The notes below the pieces were generated by a model. The model saw only the letters and a program-made list of their open reading frames with translations. It was not told where the DNA came from and did no database searches. 64,000 nt of DNA from Actinomycetota bacterium. Lineage in GTDB: Bacteria > Actinomycetota > Actinomycetes > Nanopelagicales > Nanopelagicaceae. Location of the stretch: assembly GCA_016870795.1 (NCBI GenBank), contig VGAJ01000001.1, positions 1-64,000 on the forward strand, written 5' to 3'. Numbering within the stretch: position 1 is the stretch's first letter; each line of letters opens with the position of its first letter. The position numbers were made by a program, and so were the translations under genes. This document shows, one piece after another, positions 16,047 through 26,601 of the stretch.

Positions 16047-16956
16047 AAATGCTGCACTTCGTGCAATTCGCTTGCTGGATCTCGTTCCATACATTGTTGC
16101 TCATCCAGGAATTTCCATTACTGAGCTGGCCAAAGAGTTCTCTATCAGCCGCGATGAGGTGCTAAAGGATTTAAACCTTCTCTTTCTATGCGGACTTCCA
16201 GGATATACGCCATTGGAACTCATTGATATCTCATTTGATGAAGAGAGCGTTGTGATAAGAGATCCTCAAAACCTAGCAGCTCCAAGAAATCTGAATGAGT
16301 CTGAGGCTTTGATAGCAAGAATTGCGCTAGCTGCTCTGGAAGAGAGCACACCGAAAACTGCAGCAGCCTATCCAAAAATCATTGCCCTGCGAGAGAAGAT
16401 CGCAAAGGCTTTCAGTAGCTCTATCCCAGCCTCAGCTATTACCTTCACACTTGATAAAGAAAGAGCAACGCTAGAGGCAATTGAAGGCGCGATAAAGCAT
16501 GAATTTGATTTAGAGATAACTTATAACAACGTGACAAAAGATTCATCATCTAGAAGAAGCATCACCCCGATTTCGATTATCGCGGAAGATACGAGAACGC
16601 TAGTGAGTGCTTACTGCCACAGCGCAAAAGCACTTAGAACATTTAATCTTGCGCAAATCTCAGAGGTTTCAACCAAAGAGAGGAGTACGCGCACAGACTT
16701 AGAGCGGCTTGAGGATTCTCGCGGGTCAAGTGCTGAGGTAATTATCAAAGGCGAAGCTGCTAGTTTCTTAAGAGAAAATGCATCATCGCTTAAGGAGCTT
16801 TCAAATTCTTGTTATCAAATCGATATCTTTCAGCCAGAGTGGATAGTTCGATCCGTTCTAGCTGGCGCTGATTCACTTGAACTGGCTAAACCTCTTGAAC
16901 TAAGAGCCGAGATTGCAGAGCGGGCTCATAGAGCGCTTCTGGCCTACAAGGGGTAG
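16039..16956 (+). CDS. pafC: WYL-domain transcriptional regulator PafC
   Basis: 305-residue paralogue of PafB. It has an N-terminal HTH ('GISITELAKEFSISRDEVLKDL'), then a WYL domain (about 155-215, with 'RRSITPISIIAEDTRTLVSAYC') and a WCX-type C-terminal extension. Its start lies inside pafB, suggesting translational coupling and a fixed stoichiometry for the heterodimeric DNA-damage activator. It leads into tatA after a short gap, the usual actinobacterial order. Confidence 0.92.
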   Translation: MVENAALRAIRLLDLVPYIVAHPGISITELAKEFSISRDEVLKDLNLLFLCGLPGYTPLELIDISFDEESVVIRDPQNLAAPRNLNESEALIARIALAALEESTPKTAAAYPKIIALREKIAKAFSSSIPASAITFTLDKERATLEAIEGAIKHEFDLEITYNNVTKDSSSRRSITPISIIAEDTRTLVSAYCHSAKALRTFNLAQISEVSTKERSTRTDLERLEDSRGSSAEVIIKGEAASFLRENASSLKELSNSCYQIDIFQPEWIVRSVLAGADSLELAKPLELRAEIAERAHRALLAYKG

Positions 16957-17040
16957 CAAGACAGGGTGATTTTGCGCGTGGTAGCGTATGGCTCTAAGCC
17001 TTACGTAATAGTGGGCCTGATTGCTGGAAAGGTTGATCTC

Positions 17041-17229
17041 ATGTTCGGTCGTAATCCACAAATGTGGCTCTTAGTAATTCTGGTCGTTGTCATACTCTTT
17101 GGCGCAAAGCGTCTACCAGATTCAGCACGCTCTCTTGGTCGCTCACTTAGAATTTTCAAGAGTGAGGTAAAGGAATTAAATAAGGATGAGAAGAAGAGCG
17201 AAGAAGGCGATACTTCAGCTAAATCCTAA
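17041..17229 (+). CDS. tatA: Sec-independent translocase subunit TatA
   Basis: 62-residue twin-arginine translocase pore subunit: one N-terminal membrane helix ('[19 protein letters not shown]'), the conserved FG-K-LP hinge, an amphipathic helix ('[19 protein letters not shown]') and an acidic/Lys tail. The track's longer ORF from 16966 is not the real start: ATG 17041 begins the conserved region and is preceded by a good Shine-Dalgarno (GGAAAGG about eight bases upstream). Works with tatC just downstream; no tatB seen, as usual when TatA is bifunctional or TatB lies elsewhere. Confidence 0.94.
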   Translation: MFGRNPQMWLLVILVVVILFGAKRLPDSARSLGRSLRIFKSEVKELNKDEKKSEEGDTSAKS

Positions 17230-17265
17230 GTTGAAATCTTGATTTCAACGGGTGCCTACTTCTCG
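17230..17265 (+). repeat. Hairpin-forming inverted repeats between tatA and tatC
   Basis: Immediately after the tatA stop comes a perfect 9-base inverted repeat, GTTGAAATC-TT-GATTTCAAC (17230-17249). A second hairpin, CCTAC-TTCTC-GTAGG, lies within the next 20 bases. There is no U-run, so these are not classic terminators; they could stabilise tatA mRNA 3' ends and set the tatA:tatC ratio. Confidence 0.5.
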
Positions 17266-17304
17266 TAGGGGAGAGATTAATACTCTTTAGGTAAACGGAG
17301 CGAT

Positions 17305-18135
17305 ATGGCAGCCAGAGAACGCGGCACGATGCCTCTATTGGATCATTTGCGTGAACTACGCAAGAGAATCATCCGGGCCGCTTTTTTCATTTTAATATTC
17401 TCCGTTCTCGGCTTTGTTTATTACAACCAGATCATTACCACCCTGGCTGAACCAGTATGTGACTTGAAGCTGGCTCAAAGTAGTGGTTCAAACAACTGCG
17501 GTTCTCTTTTTATCAGCGGCGTATTAGGTCCACTAAATCTTCAAGTCAAAGTTGCATTCTTAACTGGCGTCATTATCTCTGCGCCATTCTGGCTCTATCA
17601 GCTCTGGGCTTTTATTGCCCCTGCTTTACATAGGAAAGAAAGGCGCAAATCTGTTCTTTTCATCATCGCAGCTACCCCTTTCTTTACACTAGGCGCTGCT
17701 CTTGCCTATTACATCCTGCCTATTGCTATCAGAGTTCTCTTTGGTTTCACCCCAGATAGCTTAAATAACCTAGTTCGATTCGATGATTACTTGAGTTTCG
17801 TGCTTCGAATCATTCTAATTTTTGGGCTAGCATTTGAGCTCCCGGTTTTTCTAGTCTCGCTCAATTTAATTGGGGTCCTTTCTGGAAAGGCAATACTTAA
17901 GCCTTGGCGCTTTGCAATATTTGTCATCACCGTTTTTGTTGCTGCTTTCTCGCCAACTGCAGATCCACTCTCCATGGCCGCTCTTGCTCTGCCCCTCATT
18001 GTCTTCTATTTTGGAGCTGGAGGAATTGCGCTCCTAGTCGATAAAAAGCGAGATAAAAAATCTAAGCAAATTGGCGATAATCAAGCAGCAGACATTGATC
18101 AAGCATCACCAATTGATGAACCTCTTCCTGAATAG
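17305..18135 (+). CDS. tatC: Sec-independent translocase subunit TatC
   Basis: 276-residue polytopic membrane protein, the twin-arginine signal-peptide receptor. Recognised by 'MPLLDHLRELRKRIIRA' at the N-terminus, 'APFWLYQLWAFIAPALHRKERR' after the second helix, and 'FGLAFELPVFLVSLNLIGVL'; six membrane helices are expected. The C-terminal tail is charged (KKRDKKSK then an acidic stretch). Lies 75 bases after tatA. Confidence 0.96.
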   Translation: MAARERGTMPLLDHLRELRKRIIRAAFFILIFSVLGFVYYNQIITTLAEPVCDLKLAQSSGSNNCGSLFISGVLGPLNLQVKVAFLTGVIISAPFWLYQLWAFIAPALHRKERRKSVLFIIAATPFFTLGAALAYYILPIAIRVLFGFTPDSLNNLVRFDDYLSFVLRIILIFGLAFELPVFLVSLNLIGVLSGKAILKPWRFAIFVITVFVAAFSPTADPLSMAALALPLIVFYFGAGGIALLVDKKRDKKSKQIGDNQAADIDQASPIDEPLPE

Positions 18136-18149
18136 ATTGATCTTTTCTA

Positions 18150-19019
18150 ATGTGGCTCCTGCTGATAAATCCCAAATCAGGAAATGGACGCGGGAATAAA
18201 GTCGGAAAACTCGTAAAACAAGAATTGAATGCTTTCGGTATTGAATATATAGATGTCTCAGCCGATAGCGCTCAACAGTCCCAGGTGAATCTAAAGAGTA
18301 AATTAGGTGGAAGCCAGAAATTCGAAGGCCTATTCCTCATTGGTGGCGATGGAACCGTTAACCTCGCAGTACAAGAGTTAGTGGGCAGTGGTCTTGGGAT
18401 TGCCCTAATACCGGCTGGAACTGGAAATGATTTCGCCAGAACGCTCGATCTAAAACTAAAGAACCCTGAACAATTAATCAAGCATTACCTCTCAAGCCGA
18501 CCTTCATTAATCGATGTTGGACAGGTAGGAAAAAAGTATTTCGTAGATGTCCTTAGCACAGGCTTTGATTCAATGGTTAATGAACGAGCTAATGCTATGA
18601 AGAGAATTAAGGGAAGAGCTAAATACAATATTTCAATACTATTGGTTTTATCAACCTTTAAACCGAAAAGCTATAGATTCAGTATCGATGGATTCTCTTT
18701 CGAAAGTCAAGCAATGCTTATAGCTGTTTCTAATGGAATCTGTTATGGGGGAGGGATGAAGGTCACCCCTAATGCAAAAATCGATGACGGACTATTTGAC
18801 ATTCTAATTCTCAGCCCAGTATCTAAATTTGAATTTCTAAAAGTTTTTCCAAAGGTTTTCTCCGGAAAGCACACCACACACCCCGCAGTGAAAATTTCGC
18901 GGGGTCGAAGCGTTGAAATTGATTCTGATGCCGTGGCCTATGCCGATGGAGAGCGAGTTGGGCCACTTCCAGTTAAAGCGCGCGTAATAGAGCGCGGCCT
19001 ACTAACGTGGCGCATGTGA
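18150..19019 (+). CDS. Diacylglycerol/lipid kinase (YegS/DagK type)
   Basis: 289-residue soluble lipid kinase. The nucleotide-binding 'INPKSGNGRG' at the N-terminus, the 'LIGGDGTVNLAVQEL' glycine-rich loop near residue 70, 'LIPAGTGNDFART' and the C-terminal 'DGLFDILIL' and 'YADGERVGPLPV' are the DAGK catalytic-domain signatures. Probably phosphorylates diacylglycerol or a related lipid to recycle phosphatidate at the membrane. Starts 14 bases after tatC and its TGA overlaps the start of helY as GTGA. Confidence 0.9.
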   Translation: MWLLLINPKSGNGRGNKVGKLVKQELNAFGIEYIDVSADSAQQSQVNLKSKLGGSQKFEGLFLIGGDGTVNLAVQELVGSGLGIALIPAGTGNDFARTLDLKLKNPEQLIKHYLSSRPSLIDVGQVGKKYFVDVLSTGFDSMVNERANAMKRIKGRAKYNISILLVLSTFKPKSYRFSIDGFSFESQAMLIAVSNGICYGGGMKVTPNAKIDDGLFDILILSPVSKFEFLKVFPKVFSGKHTTHPAVKISRGRSVEIDSDAVAYADGERVGPLPVKARVIERGLLTWRM

Positions 19020-21397
19020 GCACTCTATCTCCTGCGGAAAGATATGCCGCTGCAAAGAAACGAAGTTCGCACCCTCTCACAACTGAATTTATGTCTAACT
19101 ACGACTTTGGTTTTGATGAGTTTCAAAGCCTAGGCTGCCATCATCTAGAGGATGGCAAGAGCGTATTAGTTGCAGCGCCCACAGGAGCTGGAAAGACAAT
19201 TGTTGGAGAGTTTGCGACGTTTCTGGCAGAAAAGAATGGCAATCGTTGCTTCTACACCACGCCAATTAAAGCGCTATCAAATCAGAAATATCAGGACTTG
19301 GTAAAACTTTATGGAGATTCTGAAGTGGGTCTTCTTACTGGCGATTCATCCATTAATAGTGAGGCTCGCATCGTCGTTATGACCACTGAAGTTTTGCGAA
19401 ACATGATCTATGCCGGATCAGATGCAGTAGATGATCTTGGCTATGTCGTTATGGATGAAGTTCATTATCTAGCAGATAAGTTTCGAGGGGCGGTCTGGGA
19501 GGAGATCCTGATTCATCTTCCAGAGCGAATACAGATAGTTTCACTATCAGCTACTGTTTCAAATGCCGAGGAATTTGGAGATTGGCTAAAGACCGTGCGC
19601 GGCGAAACAGAAGTAGTGCTTAGTGAGATCAGGCCCGTTCCGCTCTATCAGCACATCTTGATCGGAAATCGAATTCTTGATCTCTTTGTCGATGAAGGTC
19701 GGGTGAATCCGGAGATCCTGCGAATTGAGAAGAATTCGATTAAGAAGGTGCCTGGCGGGAGCAAGAGTTGGAAAGAGAGCAAATTTAGCTCTATTAAATC
19801 TCTTACGAGACCAGAAGTGGTTGAAAAGCTTTCAGAGCGCGGTTTTCTTCCGGCAATATTCTTCATCTTCTCTCGGGCTGGATGTGATGGCGCTGTAGCA
19901 TCGTGTATTCGCGAGGGGTTATCGCTAACCAATTCGCTTGAGAAAGAGGAGATAAGGCGAGTCATTGCTCTAAAAACTCATGAACTACCTTCGGAGGATT
20001 TTGGAGTTCTTGGTTTTCACGAGTGGGCCCAAGCTCTAGAGCGAGGTATTGCTGCTCATCACGCAGGGCTACTTCCGATGTTTAAGGAAACTATTGAGGA
20101 GCTCTTTCAGCGAGGTCTTCTAAAGATCGTTTTCGCAACTGAAACCCTGGCTCTTGGAATCAATATGCCAGCAAGAAGTGTGGTTTTAGAAAAACTCGTA
20201 AAGTGGAATGGTGAAAGCCATGTCAATGTTTCACCAGGGGAGTACACCCAACTAACTGGAAGAGCTGGCAGGCGAGGAATAGATATTGAAGGCAATGCTC
20301 TAATTCTTTGGAATGAACAGATGGATAGCTCTATTGCGGCAGGACTTGCAAGCACAAGAACCTATCCGCTTCGTTCATCTTTTTCTCCAACCTATAACAT
20401 GAGCGCTAATTTGATTTCAAGATTCGGCCATGAGCGAGCAAGAAAGTCACTTGGTTTCTCCTTCGCCCAGTTTCAAGCAGATAAAGCTGTTGTTGGTTTA
20501 GCTAGACAGATTGCGAAAAATGAAGTTGCAATCAAAGCTCTAATTGAAGGATCTCAGAGCGATCTTGGCGATATGGGTGAGTATATGAAGGCGCGCTTTG
20601 CAATTAAAGAGATGGAGGCTCAATTCTCATCTAGAAGAATTACTGGTGGTAGCCGGAGAAAACACCATGAAAATATCGAAGAGCAGATAAGCGAACATCG
20701 AAGATTTCTCAAACACCATCCATGTCATAGCTGTCCGAATCGCGAGAGTAATGCCCGTGGTTTTGAAAAAGCAGCGAGGCTTGAAAAGGAGTCAGCGGGA
20801 CTTAAAGCGCGCATGGAGGGCAGAACTAACGTAATTCCTCGAACTTTTGATCGCGTAAGTGAGGTGCTAAAAGAACTCAACTATTTAAGAGATGATCAAT
20901 TAACTCCTAAGGGAGGAGTACTTACCAAGATATATGCAGAAAGTGATCTGCTGTTATCCGAGCTAATTAGCTCTGACTTGCTTAACCAATACTCTCCTGC
21001 AGATCTTGTTGGGTTGCTATCAGCGCTGGTCTATGACGGAAGAGGCGAGCGTAGTAGGAGTCCAAGACTTCCAAAGACCCTTGATGTCTCAATTCCAATG
21101 GTGATGAAAGTTTGGCTAAATATCGTAAAGCTCGAAGAAGATTATGGAATTACGCCACAGCGGGAGCCGAATTTTGATCTAGCATGGAGCGCATATCGTT
21201 GGGCTAATGGCCATAGCCTTCAAACTATTTTGAGAGAGACTGAAATAACTGTGGGAGACTTTGTTAGAGCAATCCGTCAGATAATTGACCTACTTGGACA
21301 ATTACTAAATGCCAATCCACAGATGGCTCCAACGGTTAGAGAAGCAGTGAAGAAAATCGATAGGGGAGTTATCGCCTACTCCGCGGTGGTGGCATGA
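19016..21397 (+). CDS. helY: Ski2-like DEAD/DEAH-box RNA helicase HelY
   Basis: About 793-residue superfamily 2 helicase. Motif I 'APTGAGKTIVGEF', motif II 'VMDEVHYL', motif III 'SLSATVSN', and motif VI 'QLTGRAGRRGID' are present, followed by a Ski2-type helical C-terminal region with 'HHPCHSCPNRE'. This is the HelY family next to tatC in actinobacteria; a role in RNA processing is likely but not settled. I prefer the GTG at 19016, which overlaps the lipid kinase stop as GTGA; the track's GTG at 19007 adds three residues. It ends in an ATGA overlap with the exonuclease. Confidence 0.92.
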   Translation: MSTLSPAERYAAAKKRSSHPLTTEFMSNYDFGFDEFQSLGCHHLEDGKSVLVAAPTGAGKTIVGEFATFLAEKNGNRCFYTTPIKALSNQKYQDLVKLYGDSEVGLLTGDSSINSEARIVVMTTEVLRNMIYAGSDAVDDLGYVVMDEVHYLADKFRGAVWEEILIHLPERIQIVSLSATVSNAEEFGDWLKTVRGETEVVLSEIRPVPLYQHILIGNRILDLFVDEGRVNPEILRIEKNSIKKVPGGSKSWKESKFSSIKSLTRPEVVEKLSERGFLPAIFFIFSRAGCDGAVASCIREGLSLTNSLEKEEIRRVIALKTHELPSEDFGVLGFHEWAQALERGIAAHHAGLLPMFKETIEELFQRGLLKIVFATETLALGINMPARSVVLEKLVKWNGESHVNVSPGEYTQLTGRAGRRGIDIEGNALILWNEQMDSSIAAGLASTRTYPLRSSFSPTYNMSANLISRFGHERARKSLGFSFAQFQADKAVVGLARQIAKNEVAIKALIEGSQSDLGDMGEYMKARFAIKEMEAQFSSRRITGGSRRKHHENIEEQISEHRRFLKHHPCHSCPNRESNARGFEKAARLEKESAGLKARMEGRTNVIPRTFDRVSEVLKELNYLRDDQLTPKGGVLTKIYAESDLLLSELISSDLLNQYSPADLVGLLSALVYDGRGERSRSPRLPKTLDVSIPMVMKVWLNIVKLEEDYGITPQREPNFDLAWSAYRWANGHSLQTILRETEITVGDFVRAIRQIIDLLGQLLNANPQMAPTVREAVKKIDRGVIAYSAVVA

Positions 21398-22299
21398 GCC
21401 TACTTTTAATTGATAGCGCATCACTTTGGTATCGCGCCTATTACGGAATGCCAGATACCTTGCTCTCGCCTCAAGGAGAGCCAATAAATGCAGTAAAAGG
21501 TTTTATCGATATGAGCGCAAGGCTGATTAATCAGTACAAGCCAAATCGTTTAGCTCTCTGCCTAGATGGCGATTGGAGACCGTCTTGGAGAGTGGAGCTC
21601 TATCCCGGTTATAAACTCAATCGCTTAGATGATGATGGCGAAGGTGAAGAGGAGCCAGATCTCTTAACTCCGCAAGTACCTCTAATCCTTGATTTCTTTG
21701 AAGCTGCAGGGATAGCAATCGTTGGAATGGATGATTATGAAGCAGATGATGTCATCGCAACATTTGCAACCAGGGAGAGCGGTCCGATTCGCATTGCAAC
21801 TGGCGATCGAGACTTATTTCAATTAGTTGATGAAGAGCGCGATGTAAAAGTCGCCTACCTTGCTAAAGGAATTAGTAATCATGATCTGGTAAATCACTCA
21901 TGGATAGAGAAGAAGTATGTAATACCAGGTGAGAGATACGCTCTCTTTGCAATGATCAGGGGAGATGCCTCTGATGGGTTACCAGGCATTAGAGGCATTG
22001 GTGAAAAGGGAGCTGCTGAAATTGCAAAGAACTATTCCAGTATGGCTGATCTAATTAAGGCTGCTAAGTCCGAAGATCCTAAACTCTCTCCAAATCATCG
22101 CAAGAAATTACTCGCAGACCTTGATTATGCCGCTGTGGCAGATCGTCTCGTGCGATGTGCAAGAGATGTGAACCTTCCAGAGATTAATTTGAGTATTCCA
22201 AGTTCTCCAAAGAACGCTAAATACCTTGAAACTATGAAGAGCGATTATGGACTTGGAGCAAGCGTTGATCGTCTTCTATCTGCTCTTAATTGGTCATAA
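21394..22299 (+). CDS. Stand-alone 5'-3' exonuclease (FEN/PolA N-terminal-like)
   Basis: 301-residue flap endonuclease/exonuclease related to the N-terminal domain of DNA polymerase I. Metal-binding acidic motifs are visible: 'LLIDSASLWYRAYYG' at the start, 'DDYEADDVIATFA', and 'IATGDRDLFQLV', then the helix-3-turn DNA-binding motif 'LPGIRGIGEKGAAEI'. Independent of a polymerase domain. It could process Okazaki fragments or flaps beside PolA. ATGA overlap with helY. Confidence 0.92.
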   Translation: MSLLLIDSASLWYRAYYGMPDTLLSPQGEPINAVKGFIDMSARLINQYKPNRLALCLDGDWRPSWRVELYPGYKLNRLDDDGEGEEEPDLLTPQVPLILDFFEAAGIAIVGMDDYEADDVIATFATRESGPIRIATGDRDLFQLVDEERDVKVAYLAKGISNHDLVNHSWIEKKYVIPGERYALFAMIRGDASDGLPGIRGIGEKGAAEIAKNYSSMADLIKAAKSEDPKLSPNHRKKLLADLDYAAVADRLVRCARDVNLPEINLSIPSSPKNAKYLETMKSDYGLGASVDRLLSALNWS

Positions 22300-22302
22300 A
22301 GA

Positions 22303-23709
22303 ATGAGAAAACTCGCCCTTGCCCTAATTTCTGGCTTACTACTTTTTGCCGCTTTTCCACCCGTCGAATTTTGGCCAGCAGCATTTCTTGGAGCTGGATT
22401 ACTTTTTCTTCTCCTGGCCGAGGAGAGGCTAGGCGCAAGATTTCGAATCGCGCTTCTAGCTGGGGGAGCCTTCTTTGCGCCACTTCTGCATTGGAGCTCT
22501 ATCTACGTAGGAGCTCTACCCTGGTTGATATTGGTTCTGGGGGAGAGCCTGATTTTTGCCCTTATTGCTCTAGCGCCGATTCGAAAAAATGCTTATGGCG
22601 CAATCGCTTTCGCCTCTTCTTTCGCCTTAATTGAGTTATTGAGAATGAAAGCGCCATTTGGAGGGTTTGGATGGGGTCGTATCGGATTTACCCAAGTTGA
22701 TTCGCTGCAATTTCTCTATCCTTTTATTGGAGTAGTAGGAATCAGCTTCTTTGCGATATCACTTGCGGCGATTATTGTTGTTAAACCAATATTTTCACTC
22801 GCCTTTATTCCTGTAATTATTTTGAGTTTTTTTAATTTGAATATCAATACCTCATCAGAAAAGAAAATTAAAGTTATAGCCGTGCAAGGATCGGTGCAAC
22901 AATTAGGTTTGGAGTTTAATCAAAGAGCGCTTGCAGTTCTCAATAATCATATAGATGCAACACCGAAACGAAACGGCGCCGATGTAATCATCTGGCCTGA
23001 GAACGCCTCAGATGTCGACCCGATAACCAATTTGAAAGCCCGTCAGGGGATAGGTAAGTTGCTAAGTGAGATACAAAAGCCCCTGCTAATTGGCGCTGTA
23101 GAACAAAGAAGCTCTGGGCCTCTTAACTCCAGCCTTTTATTTGACGCAGATGGACAATTGCTCTCACGATACATAAAGCAAGATTTAGCTCCTTTTGGAG
23201 AATATATTCCGCTCAGGTCAATCTCTGAGTCGATTACACCCCTAGCAAAGCAAGTTCGTGATTTCATCCCGGGAGATAATTGGGTAAAGCACAAAATAGA
23301 TGGCATAGAGTTCCAATCTTTTATCTGCTTTGAAGTCCTAGATGATGATCACACTCAAGCTGGTGCAGATGGGGCAGAATTTCTCGTTGCTCAGACCAAT
23401 AACGCCACCTTTGGCGATAGTTATCAAGCAGCTCAGCAACTTCAAATAACTAGAGCAAGAGCTGCAGAACTATCACGGCAATTTGCAGTTGTTAGCACCA
23501 CTGGATACACCGCTCATATTGATCAAAATGGAGAAGTTTTGGATATCGCCGAACAGTTCAAACCAATCGCTTTGCAAATGGAAATTGAAACCTTTAAAGA
23601 TCGAGCAACAACGATCAGGGGAAGCCTTCTTTGGACGGGTGTTTTGGGTGTTTTATGGCTTTTGAGCGTATTTGGAGAGAGGCGTTCACTCTCGGGTTTT
23701 AGCCGATAA
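22303..23709 (+). CDS. lnt: Apolipoprotein N-acyltransferase
   Basis: 468-residue membrane enzyme that adds the third acyl chain to the lipidated Cys of lipoproteins. The N-terminal half has several membrane segments; the periplasmic nitrilase-like domain carries the catalytic triad: Glu233 in 'IIWPENASD', a Lys in 'RYIKQDLAPFGEYIP', and Cys342 in 'FICFEVL', with a final C-terminal helix. Three bases after the exonuclease gene, likely cotranscribed. Convergent with gcvP. The FKBP lipoprotein upstream is a candidate substrate. Confidence 0.93.
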   Translation: MRKLALALISGLLLFAAFPPVEFWPAAFLGAGLLFLLLAEERLGARFRIALLAGGAFFAPLLHWSSIYVGALPWLILVLGESLIFALIALAPIRKNAYGAIAFASSFALIELLRMKAPFGGFGWGRIGFTQVDSLQFLYPFIGVVGISFFAISLAAIIVVKPIFSLAFIPVIILSFFNLNINTSSEKKIKVIAVQGSVQQLGLEFNQRALAVLNNHIDATPKRNGADVIIWPENASDVDPITNLKARQGIGKLLSEIQKPLLIGAVEQRSSGPLNSSLLFDADGQLLSRYIKQDLAPFGEYIPLRSISESITPLAKQVRDFIPGDNWVKHKIDGIEFQSFICFEVLDDDHTQAGADGAEFLVAQTNNATFGDSYQAAQQLQITRARAAELSRQFAVVSTTGYTAHIDQNGEVLDIAEQFKPIALQMEIETFKDRATTIRGSLLWTGVLGVLWLLSVFGERRSLSGFSR

Positions 23710-23729
23710 TCTACATTATGTAAACTAAT

Positions 23730-26573
23730 CTAGTTTATTGCCAAGCTCTCAATCGGCTGGCAGGCACAAACTAAATTCCTATCCCCGTGTGCTCCATCAA
23801 CCCTTCCAACCGTTGGCCAATACTTTCCTCGTCTCCCCATCCCAACCTCACTGCCCATGGGTAGCGCAGCATCCTGACGGCTATATGGCCTATCCCAAGT
23901 ATCACTCACCAAAGCTTCAACGGTATGCGGAGCGTTTCGTAGCGGCGAATCATCTATCGAAATCTCCCCCGATTCAATTGCCTTAATCTCCTTGGCAATA
24001 GATCCTAGGGCGGCAATGAAGCGATCTATTTCGGTTATATCTTCAGATTCTGTTGGTTCGATCATTAGCGTGCCTGGAACTGGGAAACTCATCGTTGGTG
24101 CGTGGAACCCATAATCCATCAAACGCTTAGCAATATCATCAACGCTTACACCACTTCGCTTGGTAATTTCTCTGATGTCAATAATGCATTCATGAGCAAT
24201 TAAGTCATTCTTTCCGGTGTATAAAGTTGGGTAATCAGGAGCTAGTTTCTTTGCGATGTAATTTGCAGAAAGGATTGCTACCTGCGTTGCTTTTGTTAGA
24301 CCCTCTGCCCCCATCATCCTTATATACGCCCAAGAGATAGGCAGAATTAACGCTGATCCAAAAGGAGCGCCGCTAATTGGCCCTAGTCCGGTTAACGGTC
24401 CTGCTAATGAGTCAAGTGGATGATTTGGTAAGAAAGGCCCAAGATGTTTCTTAGTAATTACCGGACCAACACCAGGACCTCCCCCGCCATGTGGAATGCA
24501 GAATGTTTTATGAAGATTAAGATGTGAGACATCAGCTCCAAATTTTCCAGGTTGAGCAAGTCCTACTAAAGCATTCAAATTAGCACCATCAACATAAACC
24601 TGGCCACCTGCATCATGGATTAGAGCGCAGATTTGGCTTATCTCTGATTCAAAGACTCCATGGGTCGATGGATAAGTGACCATTAAAGCTGCCAATTGCT
24701 CGCCATATTCGGCAATTTTGGCCTTGAGATCGTCAAGTGAAACATTTCCAGCTTCATCGCAGGCGATTACAACAACTCTCATTCCTGCCATAACAGCGCT
24801 TGCCGCATTTGTTCCATGGGCACTTGATGGAATCAAGCAGATATCGCGCTGACTCTGACCTATTGAATCGAGATAATTTCTAATCGCAAGAAGTCCTGCA
24901 AACTCTCCTTGAGAGCCGGCATTTGGCTGAAGTGATACTGCGTCATATCCGGTGATATCAATAAGCCACTTAGAGAGCTCAGAGATGATTTTTCTTGTTC
25001 CGAGCGACTGATTACTTGGCGCAAAGGGATGAAGATCTGCAAATTCAGGCCAGGTAATAGCCTCCATCTCGGTTGTGGCATTTAATTTCATTGTGCAAGA
25101 ACCAAGCGGAATCATCGTTCTATCAAGTGCTAGATCTCGATCTGAGAGAGTCCTGATGTAGCGAAGCATCGCTGTTTCTGAGTGATAAGAATTGAAAACT
25201 GGATGTTGCATATAGGAAGTTGCTCGAAGCGATGCGATCGCGCCATATGGTTCAGAGCTACTTTGCTTCAAACCCCAAGCACGAATCAATTTCTCAACAG
25301 TTGCACTAGTGCTTACCTCATCAAAGGCAACACTTACTCCCCCGCTGATCTTTCTAACATTAATTCCAGCTTTTAGCGCAGCATCAATTAGGGCATCGCT
25401 ATTACTTGCAAGAAATGAAACTGTGTCAAAGAAATTCGGGCTATAAAGTTCAAAGCCGCTCTCTTTCAGAGAGCCGGCAAGCTTTCTTGCAAGTTGATGC
25501 GTTCTTACTGCAATTTCCTTTAAACCTTCTGGTCCGTGCCATGCTCCATAAAAGGCAGAAATGACAGCTAGAAGAACTTGAGCAGTGCAGATATTGCTTG
25601 TTGCCTTATCGCGCCTAATATGTTGCTCTCTAGTCTGAAGAGCTAGACGCAGGGCTGGATTTCCATGGCTATCAATACTCTGTCCAACAAGCCTTCCTGG
25701 AAGGGATCTTTCAAGACCCTCTCTTACTGCAAGAAAACCTGCATGCGGTCCACCAAATCCCATAGGAACGCCAAATCTCTGAGCAGAACCAACTGCGATA
25801 TCTGCTCCCCACTCCCCCGGAGATTTAATTAATGTAAGCGCAAGTAGATCACTTGCCATAATTACTAACGCCCCACGGCTATGTGCCTTTGCAATTGCAT
25901 CAGAGAAATCATTTAATGAACCGAAAGTATCTGGATATTGGAGAAGGACTCCAAAGCAATTACTCAAATCAACACCACTACTTAAATCAAGAACTTCACA
26001 ATTTATCTTTAACGGCTTAGCCCTTGTCATCACCACTGCTTGAGTCTGCGGATGAACCCTTGAATCAATTACAAATCGTGCTTCGTCGCCAAGTTTGCTG
26101 CTTCGCCTTGCCAGTGTCATTGCCTCTGCTGCAGCTGTTGGTTCATCAAGCATTGAGGCGTTACAGATTGGCAGGCCCGTTAGATCGCTAACCATTGTTT
26201 GGAATGTAAAGAGAGCTTCAAGTCTTCCCTGGCTTATCTCTGGTTGATAAGGGGTATACGCGGTATACCAAGCTGGATTTTCCAAAACATTTCTAAGCAC
26301 TACTGGCGGAGTAATGCTTGCGTAATATCCGAGGCCGATTAAAGATTCCATCTTTCGATTTTCTAAAGCTAACTTTCTTAACTCCGCAATTACTTCCACC
26401 TCTGATATTGGTTTTGGAAGTAGCGGGCCGAACTTAGCAGTTAACTTGATTGAATCTGGGAGAACAGCCTGCGTAAAAGATTCTAAATCGCTATAGCCAA
26501 GCTCAAGGAGCATGGTTGAGATCTCATCACCTGATGGACCTATATGCCGATCTGAAAATTCCGCTCGCGCCAT
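23730..26573 (-). CDS. gcvP: Glycine dehydrogenase (decarboxylating), P-protein
   Basis: 947-residue single-chain P-protein of the glycine cleavage system: decarboxylates glycine using PLP and loads aminomethyl onto lipoyl-GcvH. Residue Lys689 in '[18 protein letters not shown]' is the PLP lysine. The N-terminal half ('[10 protein letters not shown]') is the inactive-like lobe. Partner gcvH lies at 29344 on the same strand with regulators in between, as in mycobacteria; gcvT is not in the window. ATG 26573 follows TATCCT (26586-26581) by seven bases: leaderless promoter distinct from the MerR gene upstream. Confidence 0.97.
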   Translation of the reverse strand: MARAEFSDRHIGPSGDEISTMLLELGYSDLESFTQAVLPDSIKLTAKFGPLLPKPISEVEVIAELRKLALENRKMESLIGLGYYASITPPVVLRNVLENPAWYTAYTPYQPEISQGRLEALFTFQTMVSDLTGLPICNASMLDEPTAAAEAMTLARRSSKLGDEARFVIDSRVHPQTQAVVMTRAKPLKINCEVLDLSSGVDLSNCFGVLLQYPDTFGSLNDFSDAIAKAHSRGALVIMASDLLALTLIKSPGEWGADIAVGSAQRFGVPMGFGGPHAGFLAVREGLERSLPGRLVGQSIDSHGNPALRLALQTREQHIRRDKATSNICTAQVLLAVISAFYGAWHGPEGLKEIAVRTHQLARKLAGSLKESGFELYSPNFFDTVSFLASNSDALIDAALKAGINVRKISGGVSVAFDEVSTSATVEKLIRAWGLKQSSSEPYGAIASLRATSYMQHPVFNSYHSETAMLRYIRTLSDRDLALDRTMIPLGSCTMKLNATTEMEAITWPEFADLHPFAPSNQSLGTRKIISELSKWLIDITGYDAVSLQPNAGSQGEFAGLLAIRNYLDSIGQSQRDICLIPSSAHGTNAASAVMAGMRVVVIACDEAGNVSLDDLKAKIAEYGEQLAALMVTYPSTHGVFESEISQICALIHDAGGQVYVDGANLNALVGLAQPGKFGADVSHLNLHKTFCIPHGGGGPGVGPVITKKHLGPFLPNHPLDSLAGPLTGLGPISGAPFGSALILPISWAYIRMMGAEGLTKATQVAILSANYIAKKLAPDYPTLYTGKNDLIAHECIIDIREITKRSGVSVDDIAKRLMDYGFHAPTMSFPVPGTLMIEPTESEDITEIDRFIAALGSIAKEIKAIESGEISIDDSPLRNAPHTVEALVSDTWDRPYSRQDAALPMGSEVGMGRRGKYWPTVGRVDGAHGDRNLVCACQPIESLAIN

Positions 26574-26601
26574 GGCGGAAAGGATAGAGGCTGGGCTTTA
26601 C

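Noticed and set aside
23721-23737. TAAACTA-ATC-TAGTTTA dyad between lnt and gcvP as a bidirectional terminator
   Set aside because: Seven-base AT-rich stem with a three-base loop overlapping the gcvP stop codon and no G/C core; too weak to call.
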